Source: Siphonodentalium dalli
Taxonomy: Eukaryota > Mollusca > Scaphopoda > Gadilida > Siphonodentaliidae
Direction of reading: 5' to 3'
NCBI GenBank assembly: GCA_032622095.1
Contig: CP136067.1
Location: 59,377,899 to 59,441,898, forward strand
Length of the DNA stretch: 64,000 bases
The notes beneath the pieces were generated by a model, which was not told where the DNA came from, searched no databases, and saw nothing but the letters and a program-made list of their open reading frames with translations. Positions 12,149 through 24,269 of the stretch are shown here, in pieces. Both the position numbers and the translations under genes were made by a program. Positions within the stretch are counted from its first letter, which is position 1, and every line of letters begins with the position of its first letter.

Positions 12149-13795
12149 TCTCATATATATTTTGAAGACCTCTGTCTGTTTGTTTGTATGTTTGTCTGTA
12201 TGTTTGTCATTTATACAAATCTACGATTCTCGACCGATCGGGACCAAACTTGGTACGTGTGTGTAGTTTGACCAGGCGGTGGACGTTGTCGTATTGGCGA
12301 GCCCGTGCGGCGCCCGCTTCGCGCATGCGCAGACGAGATCTCGGAAACGGGTGGAGCTATCGACTTGAAATTTGGTATGTGAATGTATCATGCCCCGGAT
12401 ACGAATTTTATCGGGTCGCCGAGCCCGTGCGACGCCAGCTTCGCGCATGCGCAGACGAGATCTCGGAAACGGGTGGAGCTATCGACTTGAAATTTGGTTT
12501 GTGAATGTATCTTGCCCCGGATACGAATTTTATCGGGTCGTTTAGCCCGTGCGACGCCAGCTTCGCGCATGCGCAGACCATATCTCGGAAACGGGTAGGG
12601 CTATCGACTTGAAATTTGGTTTTTGAATAGCCCGGACAACGTCGGGCTGGGTAGAGCTATCGACTTGAAATTTGGTTTTTGAATAGCCCGGATAACGTCG
12701 GGCTCATCGGCTAGTCTCATATATATTTTGAAGACCTCTGTCTGTATGTATGTTTGTTTGTTTGTTTGTTTGTCTGTCATTAATACAAATCTACGATTCT
12801 CGACCGATCGGGACGAAACTTGGTACGTGTGTGTAGTTTGACCAGGCGGTGGACGTTGTCGTATCGGCGAGCCCGTGCGGCGCCCGTTTCGCGCATGCGC
12901 AGACGAGATATCGGGAACGGGTGGAGCTATCGACTTGAAATTTGCTATGTGAATGTATCTTGCGCCGGGTACAAATTGTATCGGGTCGCCGAGCCCGTGC
13001 GACGCCAGCTTCGCGCATGCGCAGACGAGATCTCGGAAACGGGTGGAGCTATCGACTTGAAATTTGGGGTGTGAATGTATCTTGCCCCGGATACGAATTT
13101 TATCGGGTCGCCGAGCCCGTGCGACGCCGGGCTCATCGGCTAGTCTCATATATATTTTGAAGACCTCTGTCTGTATGTTTGTCTGTCTGTATGTTTGTCA
13201 TTAATACAAATCTACGATTCTCGACCGATCGGGACGAAACTTGGTACGTGTGTGTAGTTTGACCAGGCGGTGGACGTTGTCGTATTGACGAGTCCGTGCG
13301 GTGCCCGCTTCGCGCATGCGCAGACGAGATCTCGGAAACGGGTGGAGCTATCGACTTGAAATTTACTATGTGAATGTACCTTGCCCCGGATACGAATTTT
13401 ATCGGGTCGCCGAGCCCGTGCGACGCCAGCTTCGCGCATGCGCAGATGAGATATCGGAAACGGGTGGACCTATCGACTTGAAATTTGCTATGTGAATGTA
13501 TCTTGCCCCGGATACGAATTTTATCGGGTAGCCGAGCCCGTGCGACGCCAGCTTCGCGCATGCGCAGATGAGATCTCGGAAACGGGTGGACCTATCGACT
13601 TGAAATTTGCTATGTGAATGTATCTTGCCCCGGATACGAATTTTATCGGGTCGCCGAGCCCGTGCGACGCCACACTTCGCGCATGCGCAGACCAGATCTC
13701 GGAAACGGGTGGAGCTATCGACTTGAAATTTGTTTTTTTTAATAGCCCGGACAACGTCGGGCTCATCGACTGGTCTCATATATATTTTGATACAA

Positions 13796-13828
<33 letters not shown>

Positions 13829-14285
13829 ATGTCTGTCCTTTATACAAATCTGCGATTCTCCACCGATCGGGACCAAACTTGGTACGTGTGTGTAGTTTGA
13901 CCAGTCGGTGGACGTTGTCGTATTGGCGAGCCCGTGCGGCGCCCGCTTCGCGCATGCGCAGACGAGATATCGGAAACGGTGGAGCTATCGACTTGAAATT
14001 TGGTATGTGAATGTATCTTGCCCCGGATACGAATTTTATCGGGTCGCCGAGCCCGTGCGACGCCAGCTTCGCGCATGCGCAGACGAGATCTCGGAAACGG
14101 GTGGAGCTATCGACTTGAAATTTGGTATGTGAATGTATCTTGCCCCGGATACGAATTTTATCGGGTCGCCGAGCCTGTGCGACGCCAGCTTCGTGCATGC
14201 GCAGACCAGATCTCGGAAACGGTGGAGCTATCGACTTGAAATTTGGTTTTTGAATAGCCCGGACAACGTCGGGCTCATAGGCCAG
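12149..14285 (+). mobile_element. Head-to-tail array of four Helitron-like non-autonomous elements with internal 122-bp tandem repeats
   Basis: Each unit starts TCTCATATATATTTTGA, runs through a TCTG/TTTG microsatellite, a unique lead (CGACCGATCGGGACCAAACT), then 2-4 copies of a 122-bp GC-rich monomer. Most end in the hairpin AGCCCGGACAACGTCGGGCT followed by CATCGGCTAG. The next unit starts immediately with T. Units: 12149-12714, 12715-13143, 13144-13773, 13774-14285, ending CTAG, CTAG, CTGG and a mutated CCAG. A 5' TC start, 3' hairpin shortly before CTRR, absence of target duplication and an A before and T after are the structural signature of Helitrons. Unit 2 has lost half of its hairpin. 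No Rep/helicase gene is present. Assignment is structural inference; bivalve pearl and Drosophila DINE/mini-me elements have comparable architecture. Confidence 0.7.
12340..14255 (+). repeat. 122-bp minisatellite monomers inside the Helitron-like units
   Basis: The block GTGGAGCTATCGACTTGAAA, then CCCCGGATACGAATTTTATC, then GCTTCGCGCATGCGCAGACG recurs about a dozen times. In the first unit copies start at 12351, 12473 and about 12595 (step 122). It contains a GCGCATGCGC palindrome and several CpGs, unlike the AT-rich surroundings. Copy number differs between host units. Open frames on both strands here are shadows of the repeat. Confidence 0.85.
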
Positions 14286-14316
14286 TCTATTATATATTTT
14301 GGAAGATCTGTGTGTG

Positions 14317-14347
<31 letters not shown>

Positions 14348-15110
14348 AATCGATGGACTCGAAAACGGCCGATTTCGATGAAACTTGGTATGTGGGGGTA
14401 TTTTCGTCCGGGGGGTGACATAGGCCTATTGATTTTCAGATCCGAGGTCAACTTTTCACGTGCCGAGGTCAAATCTGTTTTTACGCTGTGTTACGGGGAC
14501 TTTCATTTGAGTTCGGTGCTTACAAATCGATTCGAAACAGCGCGAATCATAAAATGCCAGTCATAATAATGACACTGTGAAAATCTTTCGTGTTTCCTCT
14601 TTCCAACGATATATAATGCGTATGTATCCGTTTTAGTTATCTGCCTCAATTATCAAGAAGAAGTGGTACTATCGTCCATCAGGATAAAAACAATGCGTAA
14701 CTTCTATGACGTCGTTAGAGGTCATAACGTTAGATCACGTTAACGCTTAACCGGCCGATGCATTTGACTGTTTCAGACGTCTTGGCGATATCTCGGGCAC
14801 CGATGGTAATTTATCTTTACGTTGAAATTTGATAATTAATGAGCGTGTGTATATGAGGCGCGTTTATATACTTGAGTGGAAATCAAATCTGGTTAAACTG
14901 GCGGATTTTTATGGACGAAATTTGATGCATAGGGTATCTCGGTATCCGCTGGGCCGATTTCCCGGTATCCGCTGGGCCGATTTCCACCATTTTTGGGGTG
15001 TTGGTGTTTGACCCCACCTGACCTTGACCTTCAAAATGGTCAATTCAAGGTCAAAGCCAGGACGAAGTCGGGTCACCTTATAGTTGAATATATTTGGATA
15101 CAAGTTTGGT
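14286..15110 (+). mobile_element. Related element, 5' part of a different subfamily
   Basis: Directly abuts the array with TCTATTATATATTTTGGAAG, a TGTC/TCTG microsatellite and TAATCGATGGACTCGAAAAC. It has no 122-bp monomers and no matching 3' hairpin that I can find; the end near 15110 is approximate. A short direct duplication (CGGTATCCGCTGGGCCGATT) occurs at about 14940-14990. Confidence 0.45.
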
Positions 15111-16283
15111 TGCTTTTAAATTATATTCGATATGAGAAGATTTAGTTACAATTTAAATCAATGAACATATTTTATTTTTTTTATTTTCGATGCCATAGAA
15201 ACAGTCTGGTCAACTTTAGCCAAACTTGCCCAATTTTGTCGCTATTTTGGATAATGATGCCCTCGTTTCTGCTAATATGGGTATTAGTGGTTCATATATG
15301 CCATCTTATTGGTATTCAGTCGGGGATCATATATAGCCCCTGCGTCGAGGAAATCCTGATCCACCATTGCTATAAATATCAAGAGAGGACTGGTAATTAT
15401 TTAAATAGAACGTCCACCATATGGGTTATCCCACGAACAATTATTGTAAGTGTCATGGCGACTCGATCCAAGATAGCGGCTTCTCTGCATTCCGACTAAA
15501 TTGGAACTAGAACTCAGTGCGGTCAACACGTCGACAATGATTGGGTTGTCAGTTGACACATATTATAGTATCTGTATGATCCATGTAAAACGACAAATAC
15601 ACGATAATTACAGAGATTACATGCATGTGTGTATCCACCCTATTTGGACTTTTCGCCACAACATGGACGAGTACAAGAAAAAATCATACTGTACACAACA
15701 TTGTATAATGACATTTTTATTATCCATCTGTATGTTTATCCAAATTTTGGGAATAAAACTTTTGTGGTTATTTTTGGTATTTGTCGGCACTTAATTCTCT
15801 ATAAAAGCCTGTATTTTGATCATCAGAAAGCATAAACACGGAAGTGAAAAAAAACTCAATGCGGAAGTGAAACGTCTGCTAAATCCACCAGTGTTGCGCG
15901 ATCATCACAATTTCACCGATTCAGTTCGCAATAGAGTTTATTCGTGACGTCACATAGTCCCGATAAAAAAGTCATATTGCACACTTGGGAGTCCAATATG
16001 ACATTCGGGAGTCCAATATTACTTTTTCCCGGATTATCACGTGGCGGCTTTTGCCCAATCAGAAATAGTGTTAGTTAAGGGATTGATTATAATAATTGAT
16101 ATTAGAAGTGGAACCACGCTGAAATTTCACTTTAACCCCTATTTTGAGGAGTTTTCCGAATTTGAAGTGCGTTTAGTGATTTAATAATTTATTAAATGTC
16201 GAAATTAATCTTACCTTAGAATATGCGATTTAAAATTAAGCATATACAGTAAGTATGACAATACATAATGACAATTTTCTAGG
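15111..16283. other. No gene recognised
   Basis: The 112- and 97-codon open frames near 15161-15794 have no recognisable domain and AT-biased composition. A short direct repeat (GGGAGTCCAATAT) occurs twice at about 15988-16020. Confidence 0.45.
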
Positions 16284-16580
16284 GCGAAATTGGAACTCCC
16301 CGTCGAAGATGGCCGTCAAAATGGCAGCCGTAACTGGAAAATTTGACTTTTTCACTAATATCTTCTAAATCGGTTTCTGATGTATGGAACTGAAATGTGG
16401 AAAATATGGAAATATTGTCCCAGCGTGCCATGCAATCGCTTAAAAGTTGGGGTCGATGAATAAAATTGGTTATTATATTGTATATACAAAATCGGCAGAA
16501 AGTCATTTTCAGGTTTTGATTAGTTTTCCAAGTGAAATGGTTTGATCCGTCTTAATGAGAGATATGAGCCGGTTTCTGAG
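16284..16580 (+). repeat. Dispersed ATGGC-rich repeat, second copy
   Basis: Shares GATGGCCGTCAAAATGGCAG, then a GGAAAATATGGAAATATTG block, then ATCGGCAGAAAGTCATTTTC, in the same order as 5040-5290 (GGCCACCAAAATGGTCGCC, then ATCGGCAAAAAATC). Diverged. Confidence 0.5.
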
Positions 16581-16910
16581 GCTGTCGCCGCTTGGAGTCG
16601 TTACACGCAAAGTCGGTCCAAGTGATAACTGACTACATTTCCAAGCGATAAGTGGCTATAAGAACAGCAGTGATAATTAACGAATAACAGTATATTTTCT
16701 ATCAGAATTTAAATAGGTCGTATGTTCTTACATATACTTATCGTAGTTATGGATCGTAAATGTGATGAAATGAACTTGGATAGATAGAATAGTTGAAGTA
16801 AAGTGCCCACACACATCGCGAAACCACACCATTTCTTCAGAAAATGTAGAGTATTTAAAGGAAAATGATAATGGGTCACTAGCTTTGGACAATACATACA
16901 TAATACACTG
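16581..16910. other. No recognisable feature
   Basis: AT-rich intergenic sequence. Confidence 0.45.
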
Positions 16911-17190
16911 CAAACATAACCACAGAGTCACTATGGGTATACATATACACCTCACCAATGGCATACAACGCTTTTATATATATCAATGCCCCGCACACAT
17001 GGCCATCCACACACACCAGACTTGAATATACTCCTCACTCAAGACAATTCAGCCACTCGTTGTATACCCATGCACCACATTCGTGGTTATACAGTCATAC
17101 CTTGTTGACTAATTCGCCTCACCATTGACCATACGATCACTCCCTGTATACCTATTGGCCACACCCATGGTCATATAGCCACTAAATATG
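16911..17190 (+). repeat. ~42-bp minisatellite, block 3
   Basis: Six or so degenerate units of the array found at 5815-6300 and 7060-8545 (GGTATACATATACACCTCACC, CATACGATCACTCCCTGTAT). Confidence 0.7.
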
Positions 17191-17570
17191 TACAATATAT
17201 TAAGTCGTAAAAACAATCGTATCAAATTGGTGACGAAAGATCGCTGACCAATCGGATCGGGCGGATTGGAATTGTGGCTAAAAATAGTTATCTGCGGGAT
17301 TCAGCCGTATTATTGCTTCAGTCAATCTGGGTATATTGGGCAAGGTGCAAGTGACTCTTTAAGGCCCAAATTACAGGTTTTAGTGGTGGGTTTAAGCATT
17401 GCAATATTAGCTGATGGCAAAATGGTAAATTTTCCACTGCATCTAAATTTGAGTTTGGATTTGTTTAAATCTCCCAGATAATCGCGGGATAAGCATTAAT
17501 TGTCAGAAATTCAATGGGCGATAAATGTCATCCGCTTACTCGCAACATATCCGTAGCACTTCGATCGATC

Positions 17571-17591
17571 GAGAGAGAGAGAGAGAGAGAG

Positions 17592-17627
<36 letters not shown>
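17571..17627 (+). repeat. (GA)n(TA)n microsatellite
   Basis: A GA run from 17571 merges at about 17595 into a TA run ending 17627, preceded by CGATCGATC. Confidence 0.97.
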
Positions 17628-17629
<2 letters not shown>

Positions 17630-18577
17630 GGACGCAGCTATATTCATAGGAATGATATGATATGATTCCCCTGAATATTAAATTACCACCTGATATGACT
17701 GGGAAATAGTTTGTCAACACCAGAGAGATGACATTTATTATACAAAGATGAACAGTTGGGCATGCATTTCTGAATGTATAAAAAAGATCGACTGCCAGCA
17801 AACGTTATCGTGAACTGGAAGCTTCCAATTCCTTTATGTGGATTGATATCACTCGCTCTGTACACGATACTCAAAGTATTTGTGTAAATTCGATAGGTAC
17901 AACTGGCCACAGAGTGCCTTGGCTACTTTTGAAAACACCCATGACTCCACAGTTGACATTATGCTGTCAACTAAAGATTGACTCTGGCTTGTCGTTAAGG
18001 GACAGATACGCGTTTTGCCATAATTTTCTGGTATATATTTCAAAATGGATTTTCTCAAAATCATCCAGGAAGTTCTTTGTGAAATTTGCTACGAGCGATT
18101 ATTGTGTCACAATATTTAAGAACCATCGACCCATTGGATACCATAACCACATTTAATTTACTTCTATGGCATGACAAATATTTAAAATTTCGCTGTCGCT
18201 GTTTTCAGGTACATGTACCAAGAACTTTTGTAAAAAAAAAAATTCAGCTGATATTGCCATGATGTTAAATCTCAAGATCATGAGAGGAGACTTAATTATT
18301 CTTGATTCATGAAATTTAATGATGTAAATACAAGAAGTGAAAGGTAAATTAACAGAAGTACTTTTGAAATTTCAGACGTCAACCGTAAATAAATAAAGAC
18401 TGAATTATATCCAATATAAGTCAATTCACTCTGAACATGTCATTTTAAAATCAATATATATAATGTTAACAGTCAACAGACACCACTGTCAGTATTAATA
18501 GATGGGGAAGAACTCTATCGTATAGATAAATTAATAAACGTGAAATCTTTCAAACTCCATGCATGACTTACCGCTGC
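17628..18577. other. No gene recognised
   Basis: AT-rich sequence. Frames of about 100 codons occur near 17836-18156 and 17511-17801, but they overlap on opposite strands and show no protein motif. Confidence 0.45.
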
Positions 18578-19002
18578 CAGCACCTACACATAATGTGAAG
18601 AAATCGGACATTTATTTATTTGAGACTTTTATGGGTTACAATTCATTTTTGCATTATTTTGAGAAACTGAACTGTCCATATTCATTTGAAAATTGTCTAG
18701 ATCAAGCTAGAATGAATTGTAACTGACAAAGCACTTCAATAAACAAATGTTAGATTTAATTAAGAAAATAAACATGCCGGCAGCGGCCAGACATAGCGTA
18801 GCGAGGGGACCGAACTCTGCTTTGCAGCTTGCCAGCGGCCATTCTCAACGACGCAGCACTTTCTGCTTCGCTGGTAAATAACCTCTTCCATAAATATGGA
18901 CAGTTCAGTTTCTCAGAATAATGCAGAATGAATTGTAACCTACAAAAGTTCCAAATAGACAACGGTGTGATTTCTTTACATTATGTAGGGGCTGGCAGCG
19001 AT
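18578..19002. repeat. Inverted repeat with ~115-bp arms and ~200-bp spacer
   Basis: 18578-18692 (starting CGCTGCCAGCACCTACACAT) is a diverged reverse complement of 18893-19002 (ending ATTATGTAGGGGCTGGCAGC). The spacer holds GCGTAGCGAGGGGACCGAAC followed by TCTGCTTTGCAGCTTGCC. A diverged second copy of that text follows at 19003-19060, and a reverse-strand copy lies at 26750-26825. This is a dispersed fold-back-like repeat with no coding capacity. Confidence 0.65.
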
Positions 19003-19632
19003 AAGTGCTGTGTAGCAGGGGACTGAACTCTGTTTTGCAACTTGTCAGCGATCATTCTCAACGACACTAGGAAGCAGAAATGGCCGAGTGGTTGAGAATG
19101 TATACCAGCGGTGTTTCTTACCAAGAACACATCTGTCAGGACTCAGGGTACCAATTAAAATTTCGTCTGTTATTATATTAATCTATAAATAATATCACCG
19201 AGTTAATGCACGAAACATGAAATAATGCGGTGTTGTCTTTGTGAAACGTGTCATTCACATGCCAATGCAATAGAGATATCATACTACAGTATACGTATTC
19301 AGGGAAGTCCACGTAAATCCTTATGGCGAATGGGGGGGGGGGGGGGGGTAATAACAAAAATGCAGGAAGGTGTGGGTGCGATGGGTGGTCCGAGTGGCAA
19401 AAAAAACAAACAAACACATTTTTTACAACCTCATGCATGCAATTTTTTTTAGTAACGACCCGTTGTGCCCATATTTGACATCTGTTTAAAATATATTATA
19501 ACCTGTTGTAAATGCAAACACACCATATTTATGTTACTGGGACCTCATATCGTGGGCCTTAGTAGAGATGACATTTAACTATATGGTATGTTGCATATGG
19601 GACAGTGAGGTGAAATACTTCCTTTCTTATTT
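19003..19632. other. Repeat debris, poly-G tract and a tRNA A-box-like string
   Basis: A 17-base G run occupies 19332-19348. At 19081-19096 TGGCCGAGTGGTTGAG matches a tRNA-Ser/Leu A-box, but no B-box or cloverleaf follows, so no tRNA gene is called. Confidence 0.5.
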
Positions 19633-19738
19633 TTTGGGCAATTTTAAATCGATTCTTATAACTGAAGTGGCATTTCAAAAAAATTTGTTGTTGTTGGAAT
19701 CTGATGATATGGAGATCATCGAATCGGATTGAGTACCT
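19633..19738 (+). mobile_element. TTAA-type MITE, right-end fragment
   Basis: Ends CGGATTGAGTACCTTTAA like the full copies at 21674-22112 and 39263-39741. It shares the inner block TGTTGTTGGAATCTGATGAT. The left part is missing. Confidence 0.7.
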
Positions 19739-19742
19739 TTAA

Positions 19743-20606
19743 GTTCTAACCTATAAATATAAGTTATATAGGAATTGCCAAATTAGGCCTTTATAAATAT
19801 AGAAAATATACCGTTGGCCTAATACTATATTTATAGGCCTATAGCGGCCCTATATTTTATTTTTGCTCCTATTTTATGACTTTCAATTCAATTGTTTATT
19901 CTCGTCACTCAAAATTACATGGGTATTGAGACACGTATCATTAAGACAATTGTAATTAAATGTCTAAGTATATGTATAACAGATTGCAAGTCAGACATTA
20001 TACACGTGGCGTGCGTTCAATGCCGAATAATTTATTAAATTTTACGGAAATGCAAAATCTGCCGTATAATAGCCTCGGGCTAAATTTTAACCCACGAAAA
20101 AAGCTCTAGAGCAAGTCGGGGTTAAGTTCCATCTTTTAGTATATATGTAAACCGGAAGTGATCTTCTCAGTTGATCGAACACACCCTGAATATTAAATAT
20201 GGCGAAAATGACAAAATGAGAATATTTTGATGGTAATTATTCATTGAACGTTACAGGTAAACTGTACCAAAAAGAGTAGGAACCATCTTTGTTATACCTT
20301 CGTTAATTACTTATTACATATTTGACTGGAGTTGACCACGTACCTTATTTTTGCACTTTCATCGTTAGAATTTCAGTCCGTAATTTTATTGAAAAATGAA
20401 CAACTCCCGTAAACAAATACAATTACTAAAAACTGTATATAATATGATTACGTCAATACGTATGGACAACCCAAAACACGTACGTCCATCTATAAAATGA
20501 TAAATGTATGTTTCATAGGAGTACCTGTATTTCTTGCCAACTTGGGATATATACGATCACGCCAGTACGTATGGACCGTAGGACGGCGACATGTCACTCT
20601 GTGTCC
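19743..20606. other. No gene recognised
   Basis: AT-rich. Includes short runs such as TATATTTATAGGCCTATAGC. No coding, RNA or repeat assignment. Confidence 0.4.
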
Positions 20607-21160
20607 AAAGGTTCGCTATTCCCAAGGTTCATTATACCGAAGTTTCGCCATTCCCAAGGTTCTCTATATTCCTCGATATTCAGAAGGATGTTATAACTTG
20701 TTATTTTGAAGTTTCATTTTATATTCTAAAGTTTTGAGAGGGTTCTTTATCATAAGACTCTTTTAATGAAGGAAATAACTTAAAGGTACTCAATCCGATA
20801 AGACGCTGCTAAATAACTCTTTCTTTGGTTTCGGTGGGGAAAAAAATATTTGATTAGTGTCGAGGAACCCACCCATCAAAGTTCAGAGTAATTAGATATC
20901 GATCTTTGCAGTTTGATAGTTTTATTGTTTCTGGGCCTGGTCGTGCCATAAGGACGAGGTCAAACGGGCGGTCTTCCAGATAAAGATGGATAACTGTAAA
21001 ATCGTGGTAATAATAACTACTTGGTATTAGAGTTGTCCACCTTTTCTGGTTAAATACGCCCAGAATAGCAAACCTTCAGAATAGCGAACCTTCGATGTCT
21101 GACTAAGAACCTTTGGAATATGGAACCTTCGAAATAATGAACGCGATCCTGTATGAAGAG
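20607..21160. mobile_element. Non-autonomous element with AAGGTTC-rich subterminal inverted repeats
   Basis: The left side carries repeats of AAGGTTCNNTATTCC (20610-20670). The right side (about 21060-21145) carries their reverse complement (GAATAGCGAACCTTCG, GGAATATGGAACCTTCGAAA). The middle is occupied by the TTAA-type MITE at 20784. No open reading frame. Exact ends and target duplication are not resolved. Confidence 0.5.
20784..21018 (+). mobile_element. TTAA-type MITE, truncated copy nested in another element
   Basis: Starts at TTAA|AGGTACTCAATCCGATAA and shares GTCGAGGAACCCNNCCATCA with the full copies. Homology fades at GTGGTAATAATAA (about 21018), and the right terminus is absent. 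Confidence 0.7.
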
Positions 21161-21673
21161 CCCATGACACGTCCATCAATAAATGAATACATGTCTCATG
21201 GGACTGTTTATATATACACATATAAGACTGGAGTAAAGTTGAGACCAACGCGTCTTTGTTAATTTTGGTGCCCAGATTTCAACGAAATTTGGTGTGGTGA
21301 CTCAGGGTTCCCTGGCAGAGTGTATAATGGCGTTAGTTTTTCTAAATTTTGATTTAAACAAATTTAAATGAATAAAAAAAATATGAACATATGTGAATAT
21401 TTAGGTACAAATAAACCTATTTGCACGAGAATATGTCGCAGCACCAGATATAGAGGAATGTGGGCCACAGTTAGACATGGGTCAGAGTGAGATATTGCCT
21501 CTAACATTTCTCTAATTTCCAGACCAATATTCATGGCGCCAGTCAAGCGATATTAACCATATAGCACATTTTACTATATTTCTTCAAAATGCAATCATCA
21601 GGTGAAGGTTGAATCTGGTCAAGCGACCAATTTTCAAGGCAAAATTATTTTAATTTAATTTTTGCAATTTTAA
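21161..21673. other. No gene recognised
   Basis: AT-rich spacer between two MITEs. Confidence 0.4.
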
Positions 21674-22112
21674 AGGTACTCAATCCGAATTAACCCTCGC
21701 AGATTATTATTTCCTTGACTTCGGAGGTGAAAAATATTTGATTCAAGTCGAGGAACCCATCAAAGCTCAGAGTGATCAGATACCGATTTTTAAAATCTAT
21801 CATTTTAATTTTAAGTGGCCCAGCAAACAGCAGACGAGAATACTTTTTCTGACCAAATTGCAGATGAAGATAGATAATTCTAAAATCAACTGTGTTTTTG
21901 TGTTTGTCAGATGTTTGACAAATGAGCAATATTCGTTGAGCACAAAGATAATAAATTACAAGTTTTTGTCAATTTTATGCTATAATTGACTGCAGTTTTT
22001 TTTGGAGCAATTTATCGATTCTGTCAACTGAAGCGGCATTTCAAAAAATCTTCTTGTTGTTGGAATCTGATGATATGGGGACTATTGATTCGGATTGAAT
22101 CATTGAGGACCT
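21674..22112 (+). mobile_element. TTAA-type MITE, full copy (439 bp)
   Basis: Bounded by TTAA at 21670-21673 and 22113-22116. The left end is AGGTACTCAATCCGAATTAA. The right end is a diverged inverted copy (CGGATTGAATCATTGAGGAC, then CT). Contains the family hallmark GATTCAAGTCGAGGAACCC. No transposase. TTAA on both sides suggests a piggyBac- or Kolobok-like mobiliser; that is inference. Confidence 0.75.
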
Positions 22113-24269
22113 TTAAGCGAAAAATATCTTTGTTGGATAAATTCACATATAATACTGAATACATTTTTATGAATAAAGGGTTACGTAGATGGGACACAAT
22201 GACTCAATGAGACATAATTTATGGCCTATGGTAGGATCCAACTTCAGTAGATGATAGGCACTTCAAAAAGGAATGAGATAATTTGCCAAATGACTATTGT
22301 TTTGGGGCTGGAGTAGATAAATAATTTATAGATCAAACAAACTGATGTCATTGTGCAATAGTGGTATGTTCTGTGCATTTCCTATATGGTTATTACTTAG
22401 GGGTGACCCCTTCTGTGAAGTAGATGATAAGAAACAAGTATTAAGGGTGGTCCCAGCTCGAGATTGCATGCTTGTTCGTGACTTTTATGAGCTTTTATCG
22501 TACTCTCAGATGTCTAAGCATTGTGATGGTCAATAATAGTAATAGCGGAGACCTAGACTGAAATTAACAATATTGATGGAAATTTAATTCTATTTCAATT
22601 TAATTCTATACATGTATGTCTCTTTGTCAAAAAACTTAATCATCGTTGAGAATTTTATCTAAAATTACTAATCATGCGACACATGCTGCCACTATTGGTT
22701 AATAGGCATCTGATAGTATACAAACATTTTAATAATTGCCCGGGAGGAATGGCATTATTCTTGACAGGCATAGATACATAGATGTTCATGGCATGGTCTG
22801 AGAAATTGCTACTAGATTAAACATTTATATGATTGCCTCATTAGTCATGTATAACTAGAAGGTCGTGACAGTTCAACTAAGTTGCCTGGAATTATTATGT
22901 TTAGCATACATATTATTCCAATCTCAATGTGTCAAGTCGACAATAGCAAGTACGCAGGGCTATATTTAATATTTTTTCCACAAATAGCCACTAGTTAATA
23001 TATATGCTAGCCATGCTGGTCAAGCTCCCGCTTAATGCTTAAGGTCTAAATCGAGAACACAGTGTTAAAATCATGAATTATTTAATATGTGAGAATGCTA
23101 AAACTTATCACCGTGCATTATAATTATTATATTTAACTTGATGTGTCCATCACAGGAAACAGAATTCATACACACAGATGGAAAGTTGGCCCAGAAGCAT
23201 ATCCTCTCACCAGTCACTGCGCAAGAACTCTGCAGTGTGCCGAGACCAGTTGGGATTGGGAGATATTCTTCTTTTCCTTCGCTCAACAAGAAGATAAACG
23301 ACTCACTTTGTTAGTCACCAATTCACTGGGTTTTACATGTTTGTTACATCTGTGTGTTGACTGCTCTGTAGATGGCTAGAATTGAATTTTGACCTGAGTC
23401 ACATTCACAGTGAGTGGGTGACCGGTGAGGCTGAGCTGATAACTAAATTTACTAATCTGTAATCACTAAATAACAGAACAAGTCAAATCGCGGTGGTGAT
23501 CAGTCTGAACAGACCAGTCCACATTTCACTCCAGTGACCTTCATTTTCATATTTTTTTTCAATCACAGATTCGTCATTGAGTTTCTTTTTCCGACTGACT
23601 GATTTTCAGTTTTAAACTTCCAAGTTCAAAACAAGTTGTTGTTGTTATTCTTCTTCTTTTGACTGCTTTGACATCAAAGTCATTCCAGTAATGGGCTCGT
23701 TGTGCTATCTTCGCTTGTGTTTTCTCGTTTGTTCTTAACGCCTACGTGCGGTGATACCGTTGTACATTTAAAATACGAGCGATAACAAGCAATTCAGTTT
23801 CAAATTTCGCAAATAAAAGAGCGCCACCATCTTGTAAAGAAAATACGTCATCATTTCCAATTAACGTTGCTATGGCTTGCCAGGGGACGTAATTTTCAAA
23901 CTTTAACGGTACGGAATCTGTCGAGGTTTGCCGAATGCTATGCGCCCGTGTCAGCTAAATCCACATTAAGCATTTAATTTTGAATAAGGTTGATTTTGTG
24001 TTTCAAATTTAATAGTGTTGCTATGGGGAGGCTGATCGAAGAAGTAAAATAAATTCGTTTTATTAATTTGTCAATTCTATTCCAACATGGCGCCCACCAT
24101 AGGCCCCATAGGTCTGAATCGCCCGGATGTAAAAACAATTTTTTCATGTTGATGGGGTATAGAAATTACTGACGTCACAACTATACTTGCGTCATTTACG
24201 CAATACCGTAAAACAACCCTTTCGGGTTGTGATTATATATATGTAATTCCATTCACTCTTCGTCTCAAT
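22113..24269. other. Gene-free intergenic stretch
   Basis: No frame longer than about 80 codons and no recognisable domain, hairpin or tandem repeat. Two short opposite-strand frames overlap near 23098-23379 without protein character. Confidence 0.45.

Noticed and set aside
12184-14239. Many arginine-rich open frames on both strands (MREAGVARARRPDKIRIRGK-type)
   Set aside because: They are translations of the GC-rich 122-bp tandem repeat; frames appear on both strands and shift between copies.
19070-19160. Possible tRNA-Ser/Leu gene
   Set aside because: Good A-box-like string, but no B-box, no anticodon stem and no pairing acceptor ends.
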